Assembly (NCBI GenBank): GCA_020253445.1
Contig: JADCBP010000002.1
Coordinates: 100,294 to 164,293, forward strand
Length of the DNA stretch: 64,000 nucleotides
Direction of reading: 5' to 3'
DNA from: Methylobacterium sp.
GTDB lineage: Bacteria > Pseudomonadota > Alphaproteobacteria > Rhizobiales > Beijerinckiaceae
In this document: piece by piece, positions 43,950 to 52,531 of the stretch
Layout of the letters: every line of letters begins with the position of its first letter
How positions within the stretch are numbered: position 1 is the first letter of the stretch
Program-made: the position numbers and the translations under genes
The notes under the pieces: model-generated
What the model was told of the DNA's origin: nothing
The model's input: the letters and a program-made list of their open reading frames with translations, nothing else
Databases searched by the model: none

Positions 43950-44828
43950 TCAGGCGAACAGGGTAGCCGAGAGGCGACGACGACCGGCGACGGTTGCATC
44001 GTCCTGATTGCCCCAGGCCTCGAAGAATTGCAGCAGTTGCTTTCTCGCGCCGTCATCGTTCCAGGCGCGATCCTTCCTGATGATCGCGATCAGCGCTTCC
44101 ACGGCTTCTTCCTTGCGGCCCCGCGCGTTGAGCGCGAGCGCGAGGTCGAATCGGGCCTGATGATCCAGCGGATTGGCCTCGACCTGCCTCTGCAGCGTGT
44201 TGAGATCGCCAAGGGCCTCCACCTGCCTTGCAAGATCGAGCGCGGCGCGTGCGCCGGCAATGGCCGGGTTTTCGGCCTTCTCGGCAGGAACGCGGGCCAG
44301 CATCTGCTCGGCCTGCATCAACGCGCCTCCGAGGATCTGCGCGCGGATCAACCCACCGAGGGCATCCATGTTCTCGGGCTCCTCCGCGAGAATGGCTGCG
44401 AAGAACTCCATCGCGCCCGCCGCGTCGCCACTCTCGAGCAGAGCCTGCGCCTCAGCCATCGCAGCAGCGAGATCAGGGCCGGCCGGGCCGACGAGCCGCT
44501 CGATGAAGCCCTTGATCTGGCTCTCGGGCAGGGCACCCATGAAACCGTCAATCGGCTGGCCGCGCTGGAAGGCAAAGACGGCGGGAATCGACTGCACGCC
44601 GAGCTGGCCCGCGATCTGCGGATGCTCGTCGATATTCATCTTGACCAGCTTCACCTTGCCCTTGTAGCTCGCCACCACCTTCTCGATCACGGGGGTCAGC
44701 TGCTTGCAGGGCCCGCACCAGGGGGCCCAGAAATCGACCAGCACGGGCTGGCTCATCGATTCCATCAGCACATCCTGGCGGAAATCCTTGGTGGTCGTGT
44801 CCTTCACGAGGGCGGTGGCGTCGGTCAT
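43950..44828 (-). CDS. cnoX: Thioredoxin-TPR chaperedoxin (CnoX/YbbN-like)
   Basis: VLVDFWAPWCGPCKQLTPVIEKVV plus TPR-like C-terminus. Confidence 0.9.
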   Translation of the reverse strand: MTDATALVKDTTTKDFRQDVLMESMSQPVLVDFWAPWCGPCKQLTPVIEKVVASYKGKVKLVKMNIDEHPQIAGQLGVQSIPAVFAFQRGQPIDGFMGALPESQIKGFIERLVGPAGPDLAAAMAEAQALLESGDAAGAMEFFAAILAEEPENMDALGGLIRAQILGGALMQAEQMLARVPAEKAENPAIAGARAALDLARQVEALGDLNTLQRQVEANPLDHQARFDLALALNARGRKEEAVEALIAIIRKDRAWNDDGARKQLLQFFEAWGNQDDATVAGRRRLSATLFA

Positions 44829-44917
44829 GGCTCGGAACCCTGTTCTTCCAGCCGCAAGCGGCCTTGCTGCGATATGTGGAATTCAAGCGGGAAGGTTGCA
44901 ACCCGTCACGGCAGATT

Positions 44918-45445
44918 TCAGCCCCCGGCCTCGGGCTCAAGCACGCGATGGGGAAGCTCCATCGCCTGAACCGCATGGCCTGTCGCCGCGATATAGGCGA
45001 GCAATTCCTCGCGTTTCAGGGCCGTGGTGCGTGAATTGACGAGGGGATGCACATTGATGATCTCGTGCTCGAGAAGGCGTTTCTCGAGGATGAAGGTCAC
45101 GAGTCCCGCCTTGTCATTTACAAGCGCAAGCGGCGTCACCGAGCCGGGCTCGATGCCGAGATGCTCGCGGAGGAGTTCGGCGCTGGCAAAGGAAAGCCGG
45201 CCCTTGGTGCCCAGGAGCTTGCTTGTCGCGTTGAGGTCGATGGGGCTGTCCTCTTCGGCGGTGATGAGGAAGAGCCGGTCGGCCTTATCCTTCGTGAAGA
45301 GGTTCTTGGTGTGCCCGCCGGGCAGGGTGCCGCGCAATTCTTGCGATTCCGCCACGGTGAAGACAGGTGGATGCTCCACCGTGTGGTGGGTGATGCCCAG
45401 CTTGGCGAGCAGGGCGTAGGCGGGGGCGGAAGGGTCGGCGCTCAT
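44918..45445 (-). CDS. YbaK/ProX-type prolyl-tRNA deacylase
   Basis: LPGGHTKNLFTKDKADRLFLITAEEDSPIDLNATSKLLGTKGRLSFASAELL...LGIEPGSVTPLALVND. Confidence 0.92.
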   Translation of the reverse strand: MSADPSAPAYALLAKLGITHHTVEHPPVFTVAESQELRGTLPGGHTKNLFTKDKADRLFLITAEEDSPIDLNATSKLLGTKGRLSFASAELLREHLGIEPGSVTPLALVNDKAGLVTFILEKRLLEHEIINVHPLVNSRTTALKREELLAYIAATGHAVQAMELPHRVLEPEAGG

Positions 45446-45607
45446 GCGGATCGGTCCGGAAAAGGGGAGTTGCAACACGTTCTTTGCCCGCTTGGCCGCA
45501 GAAAGCCAAGCCCTGCCGGCCTCCCCGCTCATGGCCACAAAATGCCTCTTGCCTTTTCGCCGGCTCTTGTTCTAAACACCGGACGTCGGCGGTCTCGTCG
45601 CATGGAT

Positions 45608-45682
45608 GCGGGTGTAGCTCAGGGGTAGAGCACAACCTTGCCAAGGTTGGGGTCAAGGGTTCGAATCCCTTTACCCGCTCCA
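45608..45682 (+). tRNA. tRNA-Gly(GCC), encoded CCA
   Basis: GCGGGTGTAGCTCAGGGGTAGAGCACAACCTTGCCAAGGTTGGGGTCAAGGGTTCGAATCCCTTTACCCGCTCCA folds as cloverleaf. Confidence 0.97.
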
Positions 45683-45714
45683 GTTTTTTCCTGTGCCGCG
45701 CAAGAAATGTGAAT

Positions 45715-45737
45715 CGCCCCTCCGGGCGGGCTTTTCG
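45715..45737 (+). terminator. Candidate terminator downstream of tRNA-Gly
   Basis: CGCCC-ctcc-GGGCG followed by ggcttttc. Confidence 0.5.
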
Positions 45738-45800
45738 GTTGGGGCTGTCCCAGATCCGTAACGGGTCTAGGATGTCAGGATGCTTCTGAACGGTTGTTGA

Positions 45801-46050
45801 TTAACGGATAAAATTCAAGATCGGCTCGCGGAATTTTTCGTCGGCGGGGTATGGCGCGCAACGCTGCCGACTTGCTTGGCGTGAACCGCAAGACGGCAGC
45901 TTGTTTCTATCATCGGCTGCGGGAGATCATCGCCGCACAGATCGAGGCAAGCTCGCCGGTCCATGGGGTGACGTTCCAACACGTGGTGTATCTGGCGGTG
46001 GCCATTGATCGATCTTCGGGCGAGGCTCGGGTTTGCGACAACCAAGCGAA
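45801..46050 (+). pseudogene. Degenerate ISXO2/IS1595-like transposase N-terminal fragment
   Basis: KIQDRLAEFFVGG (frame 1) then, after frameshift, ARNAADLLGVNRKTAACFYHRLREIIAAQI; catalytic part absent. Confidence 0.6.
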
Positions 46051-46064
46051 CCCGAGGATGACCA

Positions 46065-46353
46065 ATGACCGACGAGATGATGAACCTTCGCACGCTGGTG
46101 GAGAAGACCCCTGACGCGGATATCCTTCGCGAGATGATCGGCTTCGCCGCCGAGCGGCTGATGGAGCTGGAGGTGGCGCGCTGACCGGTGCAGCGCATGG
46201 CGAGAAGAGCCCGCTCAGGCTGGCGCAAAGGAACGGCTATCGTGACTGGCCCTATCTCTGGATCGACGCAACCTCTGTGAAGGTCCGGCAGAACGGACGT
46301 ATCGTCTCTGTTGCCGTCATCATCGCGGCGGGCGCCGACGGCCGGCGCGAAAT
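46065..46353 (+). pseudogene. IS256-family transposase remnant with large internal deletion
   Basis: [37 protein letters not shown] // frameshift // [22 protein letters not shown] joined to WPYLWIDATSVKVRQNGRIVSVAVIIAAGADGRRE. Confidence 0.75.
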
Positions 46354-46397
46354 GCGCTGCTCCCGAACAACCTCCTGCAAATGCAGACTTTTCGTCC

Positions 46398-46835
46398 TCA
46401 CCGAACGGTGATGGTGATCCGTTCCGACATGACCGGCTTGTCATGCGGAATATGGGTCCAGTCGCCAAGAACGAGTTGCAGGGTATGGCGTCCCGCCGGA
46501 AGGGAAACGCGGGCCTCTGTTTGGCCCTTGCCAAAATGAACATGCCGTTCGTCGGCGGGAATGGGGGCTTTGAGATCATCGCCCTTCAATTCGGCATTGA
46601 TGAGCAGATGATGGTGCCCCGTATTGGCCGTGGCATCGCCCTGAAGCCCCGCCGGAGCGATCCCCATGCCCGAAAGGCCGAATTGAATGAGAACGGGCGA
46701 GGTGACTGTGTCGCCGTCCTTCAGATTCACAAAATAGACCTTGGCTTCTGCTGGTGATTTTGAGTCCTGCGCCATGCCGGGTGTCGCCCCGAACAGAACG
46801 ATAGAGGTGATTGCAAAGAGCGCCTTGAACGACAT
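46398..46835 (-). CDS. Secreted DUF4399-domain protein
   Basis: Signal peptide, then VYFVNLKDGDTVTSPVLIQFGLSGMGIAPAG...TGHHHLLINAE...GRHTLQLVLGDWTHIPHDKPVMSERITITVR. Confidence 0.88.
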   Translation of the reverse strand: MSFKALFAITSIVLFGATPGMAQDSKSPAEAKVYFVNLKDGDTVTSPVLIQFGLSGMGIAPAGLQGDATANTGHHHLLINAELKGDDLKAPIPADERHVHFGKGQTEARVSLPAGRHTLQLVLGDWTHIPHDKPVMSERITITVR

Positions 46836-46893
46836 TTTTTTCTCCCATAACTGATGTGACAGAATAAAAACACGCTAGGGGGGAGATTTATTC

Positions 46894-47430
46894 GTGGCTG
46901 GTCCAAAAATTGTTGGCCAGGATATCGCGCTCGAATTGCCTGCCTTGCTCCCGCGCCTCTGGCGGTTAGGGATGTCCCTGTCCGGCAACAGGGATGTCGC
47001 AGATGATCTTGTGCAATCCACTTGTCGCCGCGCGATGGAGAGGGCCCACCAGTTCAAGCCCGGAACGCGTCTCGACAGTTGGGTTTTCACCATTCTCGTA
47101 TCCATCTGGCGGAACGAGTGCCGCGCTGCCCTTTTACGAAAAGGCGAAACGTTGATCAGTGTTTCCGATGGGCTACAATGGATGTGTGAAAATGATCCGG
47201 AAACAGCCTTTTACCATAAGCAGGTTGTCATGGCGGTCTTTCAGCTGCCGGAGGCGCAGCGCGAGACCGTGATGCTGGTTTATGTGGAAGGTTTCAGCTA
47301 CGCCGAGGCTGCGGTTGTTCTTGATATCCCGATTGGAACGGTCATGAGCCGACTGGCGAAAGCGCGGGAGAGGCTTGCGGATTTCCTGGGAGAAGCCGGC
47401 AGCAAACAGAAAAAGGCGATGTCAGAATGA
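46894..47430 (+). CDS. ECF-type sigma factor
   Basis: LWRLGMSLSGNRDVADDLVQSTCRRAMERAHQFKPGTRLDSWVFTILVSIWRNECR...LPEAQRETVMLVYVEGFSYAEAAVVLDIPIGTVMSRLAKARERL; GTG start. Confidence 0.93.
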   Translation: MAGPKIVGQDIALELPALLPRLWRLGMSLSGNRDVADDLVQSTCRRAMERAHQFKPGTRLDSWVFTILVSIWRNECRAALLRKGETLISVSDGLQWMCENDPETAFYHKQVVMAVFQLPEAQRETVMLVYVEGFSYAEAAVVLDIPIGTVMSRLAKARERLADFLGEAGSKQKKAMSE

Positions 47431-48242
47431 TCAGCTTGGACCGCGCCCGCCCGATCTCAGATGAGATCCTTGTTGCATATCTTGATCGCGAGCTGGCTGA
47501 CAGCGATCGCGCCTATATCGATGCGGAATTGGAGCGTGACCCGATCCTTCGTGCGCGCCATGATTATCTTTCCAGGGCAAGCCTGCCGTTTGCCGAGGCG
47601 TTTTCGAGCGTGCTTTCAGCTGCGCCTTCGAACCTCGCAAGAAAGTTTCCACCGCTGCCGCCCGACTTTGCGAGCCGCAAGCCCAAAGGCTCGCACCGCT
47701 TGATCGACCGGCGATCAATCGCTGCGGGACTTGCCGCCGCGATGGTTCTTGGCCCGCTCGGCGTGCTCGCAGGGCGTTTGACGCGACCTGACATGAACAA
47801 TTGGCGCGAGGCCGTCGCGCAATACCATAAGCTTTACTCCGATCGAACGGTTGCTGGCATTGTGGCGGGTCGAGCCGATGGCAGTCAGGAACTTGCCGTG
47901 GTCGGAAACGAATTGGGCCTGGAACTGACATTGGCCTGGCTGGAAGGCATAGATGCGCGCTACCGCAGGTCGCAAATTCTGACCGTGGATGGCGGACCTC
48001 TGGCGCAGATCGTGCTCGCGGGGGCAGATGAAAAGGTTCTCGCCTATTGTATTCGTCCACTTTCGGGACCCGATGCCGCGCCAATGTTCGAATCTCGTGC
48101 AGGGCTTGCCGTTGTGCACTGGAGGATCGGCAATTTTGGTTTCATGATCGCCGGCAAGGCCAGTCCCGCAGCCGTTCATCAGGCGGGGGAAATCTTGTAC
48201 AGGAACGCCCGTCAGAAGATGTCAATCGCCCTGAATTCATAG
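47427..48242 (+). CDS. Single-TM anti-sigma factor
   Basis: 4-nt overlap with the sigma gene; ISDEILVAYLDRELADSDRAYIDAELERDP then TM AAGLAAAMVLGPLGVLAG. Confidence 0.85.
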   Translation: MISLDRARPISDEILVAYLDRELADSDRAYIDAELERDPILRARHDYLSRASLPFAEAFSSVLSAAPSNLARKFPPLPPDFASRKPKGSHRLIDRRSIAAGLAAAMVLGPLGVLAGRLTRPDMNNWREAVAQYHKLYSDRTVAGIVAGRADGSQELAVVGNELGLELTLAWLEGIDARYRRSQILTVDGGPLAQIVLAGADEKVLAYCIRPLSGPDAAPMFESRAGLAVVHWRIGNFGFMIAGKASPAAVHQAGEILYRNARQKMSIALNS

Positions 48243-48417
48243 ATGCTTTCCTCCCTCGATTTGAGGCAGGGAGGCCATGACGGACAGCGCGAACCTGATC
48301 GATGATTTCGCTTCGCGGTTCTTCGGTTCAAGCGCCGGTGCTCTGGCTTCGGGCGCCAGCATGTGACGCTCAGGCGCGAAGGGCTGGCTGAGAACCACAA
48401 GCAGCTCTTCCGTCAAA

Positions 48418-48449
48418 ATCCGCGAAGAGAAGCATCCGCGAAGAGAAGC
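48418..48449. repeat. Perfect 16-bp tandem duplication
   Basis: ATCCGCGAAGAGAAGC x2. Confidence 0.9.
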
Positions 48450-48599
48450 GGTCCATTCGGCGTCGTGGCAGGTCCAGTTGGGCCATCGGGACACGCGCCC
48501 CACTCGCAACTCGGATGGCAGGCGCCGGCTGAGTAAGCCTCCACCTTCAGCCCGTGTCGGGCTCTGGCGCTGCGCAATGCAAGAAAACTCCGCGGCATC

Positions 48600-48654
48600 G
48601 TTCGCGGAAGAAGGGTCCGATTCCGATCTTGAAAAGGTCGAAGATCCCGATCAT
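48600..48654 (-). pseudogene. Stub resembling the L-serine dehydratase (SdaA) N-terminus
   Basis: MIGIFDLFKIGIGPFFRE matches the SdaA start (...FDxFKIGIGPSSSHT) up to GP, then frame and similarity break; immediately 3' of soxG. Confidence 0.6.
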
Positions 48655-48670
48655 GCCCCGCTCCCTTGCC

Positions 48671-49252
48671 TCAAAGCCCGTTGGTGCCGCGCAGGGCATC
48701 GGCCAGATGGCCGACGAGATAGGGAGCGAAAGACCGCCAGACCTCGACATGAAAGCGGGCATCGCCCTGCCGCCAGAGCACGATTTCGGTCTTGAGATAG
48801 ATCGTCCGCGTCGCCATGCCGATCGGGAAAGAGGCAAGGCCGAGATCGAGTGGGCACCCTGCCGAGAGGCAGCGCGCGGCAAGCCTTCCTTCCAGTGTCA
48901 GGCCGATCTGCCGATGGGAAACATCCACCAGCGCGGTGCTTGCAGCCGGAAGCGACGGTTTCAGCGTGTTTCTGATGGCTTCTGCATCCTCGCCAGGGGC
49001 GAGGAGCAGGAATTCATCCGGCCCAAGCCACAGCGCGGCTCGGGAGCCGGCCGTGCTCGCCCGCAATCTGTCCGGTACTTCCGGCCCGAATGCGGAGACG
49101 TGAATGCTCTCTCCGCGCAGGATGAACCGCGCCGCGTGGACAGCCCGGGAAACGGAGAAATCCGTTTGCCCTGGCAGGGAAAGGCCATCGAGCGGCCCAT
49201 GCCGGCTGGCTGGCATGCCAGCATGATCGACCATCGATCCGGTCTCACTCAT
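48671..49252 (-). CDS. soxG: Sarcosine oxidase gamma subunit
   Basis: Last gene of soxBDAG; DEFLLLAPGEDAEAIRNTL...ALVDVSHRQIGLTLEGRLAARCLSAGCPLDL. Confidence 0.9.
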   Translation of the reverse strand: MSETGSMVDHAGMPASRHGPLDGLSLPGQTDFSVSRAVHAARFILRGESIHVSAFGPEVPDRLRASTAGSRAALWLGPDEFLLLAPGEDAEAIRNTLKPSLPAASTALVDVSHRQIGLTLEGRLAARCLSAGCPLDLGLASFPIGMATRTIYLKTEIVLWRQGDARFHVEVWRSFAPYLVGHLADALRGTNGL

Positions 49253-52226
49253 TGATCCGGTCTCCTTTGGGATCGACAAATACCGGCGCGACGATCTTCA
49301 CGGCGATCGCTCCACCTGGCATCGGGACGTAAAGCGTTTCGCCCATGCGCTTGCGGCCATCCGCGACCAGCGCCAGCGCGATCGAACGCCCCAGCGCCGG
49401 GCTTTCATAGGACGAGGTGACGTGGCCAAGCGCGCGGGTGCCCGTTGCGGGTGTGGCCCCGGCCGTGATCTGCGCGCCTTCCTCGAGAACCGTTGCCGGG
49501 TTTTCGGTCAGCAATCCGACCAGTTGCTTGCGCCCTTCGACGACCATGTCGGGCCGGATCAGCGAGCGTTTGCCGACAAAGTCCTTTTTCGCCTTGCCGA
49601 TGGCCCAGTTGAGGCCGAGATCATCCGGCGTCACCGTGCCGTCGGTTTCCTGCCCGATGATGATGTAACCCTTCTCGGCACGCATGACGTGCATCGCCTC
49701 GGTCCCGTAGGCCACCGCGTCAAACTTGCGCCCTTCGGCCCAGACCGCCTCCCAGACAGAGCGCCCGTAATCGGCTGGCACATTGATCTCGAAGCCAGGC
49801 TCGCCGGTGAAGCTCACGCGCATCACGCGGGCCGGCACGCCGCAAACCATGCCCTCGCGGATGGACATGTGCGGCATCGCGTCCTTGGAAAGGTCGATGC
49901 CGTTCACCAGCGGCGCGATGATCTCCCGCGCCTTAGGCCCCTGAACCGCAATCACCGCCCATTGCTCGGTGGTGGAGGTGAGCCAGACCTTGAGTTCGGG
50001 GAACTCGGTCTGGAGGTAATCCTCCATGTGGTGCAGCACGCGCGGCGCACCACCCGTTGTGGTGGTGACGTGGAACCGGTCATCGGCCATCCGGGCGATG
50101 ACGCCGTCATCGATCACGAAGCCCGCTTCGTTGAGCATGAGGCCATAGCGGCAACGACCCGGCTCGAGCTTTGCCCATGGGTTGGTGTAGAGCTTTTCCA
50201 TGAAGGCGGCGGCATCCGGTCCCACAACCTCGATCTTGCCGAGGGTGGAGGCATCGAAGATACCAGCGGTCGCGCGCGCCTGCCGGCACTCGCGCAGCAC
50301 CGCCTTGTGCATGTCCTCGCCGGCCCGCGGGAAATACCAGGCGCGTTTCCAGATGCCGACATCCTCGAAAGCCGCGCCGTTTTCCGCGGCCCAGGAATGG
50401 ATCGGGGTTTGCCGCACGGGGTCGAAAAGATCGCCCCGATTGGCCCCGGCGAACGCACCAAAGGTCACCGGCGTATAGGGCTGGCGGAAGGTCGTCAGCC
50501 CAACCTGCGGGATGCTCTTGCCGAGCCTGTCCGCCGCGACGGCCAGCGCGTTGAGGTTCGAGGTCTTGCCCTGATCCGTCGCCATGCCGGTGGTGGTGTA
50601 GCGCTTCACATGCTCGATCGAGCGCATGCCCTCCTGAACGGCAAGATCGATATCATCGGCTTTGACATCGTTCTGGAAATCGACAAAGGCCTTGCCCTTG
50701 CCGCCGGCCGGTCGGGGCAGGCGCCCCATCATGCCGCCCTCCGTCCCGGAATCCCCGGAGACCGAAAAATCACGGTGGCGCGCGGTGCCGGAAGCCTCTT
50801 CCCCGGCCCGATACCCCTCCTTCAGGATCTCCGACAGGGCGAATGTCCCCTTGCACGCGCCGGCGGAACGCTCGGCCTGCACCGATACGCCCGGCAGGAA
50901 CATCTGGCGATCCTCGCTCCAGACGACCTTGCCGCGAGACTGCGAGTAGAGATGCACGCTCGGCGTCCAGCCACCCGACATCAGGACAGCGTCGCAAGCC
51001 AGCCATTCGGGCTGGCCGACCACGCCGCCGGTGACGACGGCGATCCCGACGCTCGAAACCCGAAGCCGGCCCCTTGTGCCGATCACCGTGCCTGACGTGA
51101 CAACCCGCAAGCCCGCATTCCGCGCTTCTTCCAAACGCGCCGCTGGCGGATTGGCGCGGGTATCGACGATGGCGGCGACGGTGGTTCCTGCCGCGGCCAG
51201 GTCGAGTGCCACACGATATGCGCTGTCATGCGCGGTCACGATCACCACGCGCGAACCCACCTTGACACCGTGGCGGTTGAGATAAAGGCGCGCGGCTTCG
51301 GCGAGCATCACGCCGGGGCGGTCATTGCCGGGAAAGACGAGCGGGCGTTCGATCGCGCCCGTCGCGATCACCACTTCCTTGGCACGCACCTGCCAGAGCC
51401 GCTCGCGCGCGCCCTCTGGCATTTCCGGGAGGTGATCCGCGACGCGTTCCGACAGCGCGACGAAGTTCTGCGCATAATAGCCGAAAGCCTGCGTGCGCGG
51501 CATCAACCGCACATTGGCAAAGCTTCGCAGCTCGGCCAGAGCGCCCGCGAGCCAATCCCGCGCCGGCTTCCCGTCAATGCCGGCCGTTGCTTCATGCAGC
51601 AGCGAACCACCCAGTTCGGCCTGTTCATCACACAGAATGACATCCTTGCCGGATTGGCCCGCCGCCAGCGCCGCCGCGATACCAGCAGGGCCGGCGCCAC
51701 AGATCAGGACATCGCAATGGGCATGGAACTGGGCGTAACGATCCGGGTCCGGCTCGGTCGTGCGGGCACCAAGACCTGCGGCCTGCCGAACAATCGGCTC
51801 GAAAACCTTTGTCCAGAGTGCGCTCCCCGCCGCCTTCGGACCCATGAAGGTCTTGTAGTAGAACCCGGCGGAGAAGAACTTGCCGGCAAGATCATTGATC
51901 GCGCCCGCATCGAAGGCGAGCGATGGCCAGCAATTCTGGCTCGAGGCCGTGAGCCCGTCGAAAAGCTCGACCTGGGTCGCGCGCAGGTTCGGCGTCATCC
52001 GCCCCGGTCCGCGTGTCACGGCAACCAGGGCATTTGGCTCCTCGGCACCGGCGGAAAGGATGCCGCGGGGGCGGTGATATTTGTAGGAACGGCCAACCAG
52101 ATGCACGCCATTGGCGAGGAGTGCCGAGGCCAGCGTATCGCCCGCGCGGCCCTGATAGGCGATTCCGTCAAAAACGAAGCGCATCGGGCGCCCTTTGGTG
52201 CCCGCAATCCGGAATGGTTCGCTCAT
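49245..52226 (-). CDS. soxA: Sarcosine oxidase alpha subunit
   Basis: FVFDGIAYQGRAGDTLASALLANGVHLVGRSYKYHRPRGILSAGAEEPNALV; ICGAGPAGIAAALAAGQSGKDVILCDEQ; C-terminal GCV_T-like domain. Confidence 0.96.
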   Translation of the reverse strand: MSEPFRIAGTKGRPMRFVFDGIAYQGRAGDTLASALLANGVHLVGRSYKYHRPRGILSAGAEEPNALVAVTRGPGRMTPNLRATQVELFDGLTASSQNCWPSLAFDAGAINDLAGKFFSAGFYYKTFMGPKAAGSALWTKVFEPIVRQAAGLGARTTEPDPDRYAQFHAHCDVLICGAGPAGIAAALAAGQSGKDVILCDEQAELGGSLLHEATAGIDGKPARDWLAGALAELRSFANVRLMPRTQAFGYYAQNFVALSERVADHLPEMPEGARERLWQVRAKEVVIATGAIERPLVFPGNDRPGVMLAEAARLYLNRHGVKVGSRVVIVTAHDSAYRVALDLAAAGTTVAAIVDTRANPPAARLEEARNAGLRVVTSGTVIGTRGRLRVSSVGIAVVTGGVVGQPEWLACDAVLMSGGWTPSVHLYSQSRGKVVWSEDRQMFLPGVSVQAERSAGACKGTFALSEILKEGYRAGEEASGTARHRDFSVSGDSGTEGGMMGRLPRPAGGKGKAFVDFQNDVKADDIDLAVQEGMRSIEHVKRYTTTGMATDQGKTSNLNALAVAADRLGKSIPQVGLTTFRQPYTPVTFGAFAGANRGDLFDPVRQTPIHSWAAENGAAFEDVGIWKRAWYFPRAGEDMHKAVLRECRQARATAGIFDASTLGKIEVVGPDAAAFMEKLYTNPWAKLEPGRCRYGLMLNEAGFVIDDGVIARMADDRFHVTTTTGGAPRVLHHMEDYLQTEFPELKVWLTSTTEQWAVIAVQGPKAREIIAPLVNGIDLSKDAMPHMSIREGMVCGVPARVMRVSFTGEPGFEINVPADYGRSVWEAVWAEGRKFDAVAYGTEAMHVMRAEKGYIIIGQETDGTVTPDDLGLNWAIGKAKKDFVGKRSLIRPDMVVEGRKQLVGLLTENPATVLEEGAQITAGATPATGTRALGHVTSSYESPALGRSIALALVADGRKRMGETLYVPMPGGAIAVKIVAPVFVDPKGDRINE

Positions 52227-52516
52227 GCCGCACCTTTGTCGAGGGTCGGCCGCGCTTCGCCTGCCTTGTATGTCAGGGTGATCCGGTCACTCACCGTATC
52301 GCGGATGCAATTGAAGAACCGGCCGCAGCCGTGGATATGGCGCCAGCGTTCGGCATGAAGCCCGCGCGGGTTGGACCGGAAATAGAGATACTCGGCCCAT
52401 TCCTCGTCCGTGGTCGCCATGGGGTCCGGCGGGCGAGCGACATGCGCCTCGCCACCATAGCGGAACTCCAGTTCGGGGCGGTCCATCTCGCAATAAGGGC
52501 AACGGATCAGCAGCAT
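52223..52516 (-). CDS. soxD: Sarcosine oxidase delta subunit
   Basis: MLLIRCPYCEMDRPELEFRYGGEAHVARP...GRFFNCIRDTVSDRI. Confidence 0.95.
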   Translation of the reverse strand: MLLIRCPYCEMDRPELEFRYGGEAHVARPPDPMATTDEEWAEYLYFRSNPRGLHAERWRHIHGCGRFFNCIRDTVSDRITLTYKAGEARPTLDKGAA

Positions 52517-52531
52517 CGGTCTGTATTCCTG

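Noticed and set aside
45484-45789. 101-aa ORF containing CGCSSGVEHNLAKVGVKGSNPFTRS
   Set aside because: Translation of the tRNA-Gly gene itself, a well-known annotation artefact.
49422-51095. 557-aa ORF antisense to soxA
   Set aside because: Mirror-frame artefact; low-complexity R/H/D/A composition.
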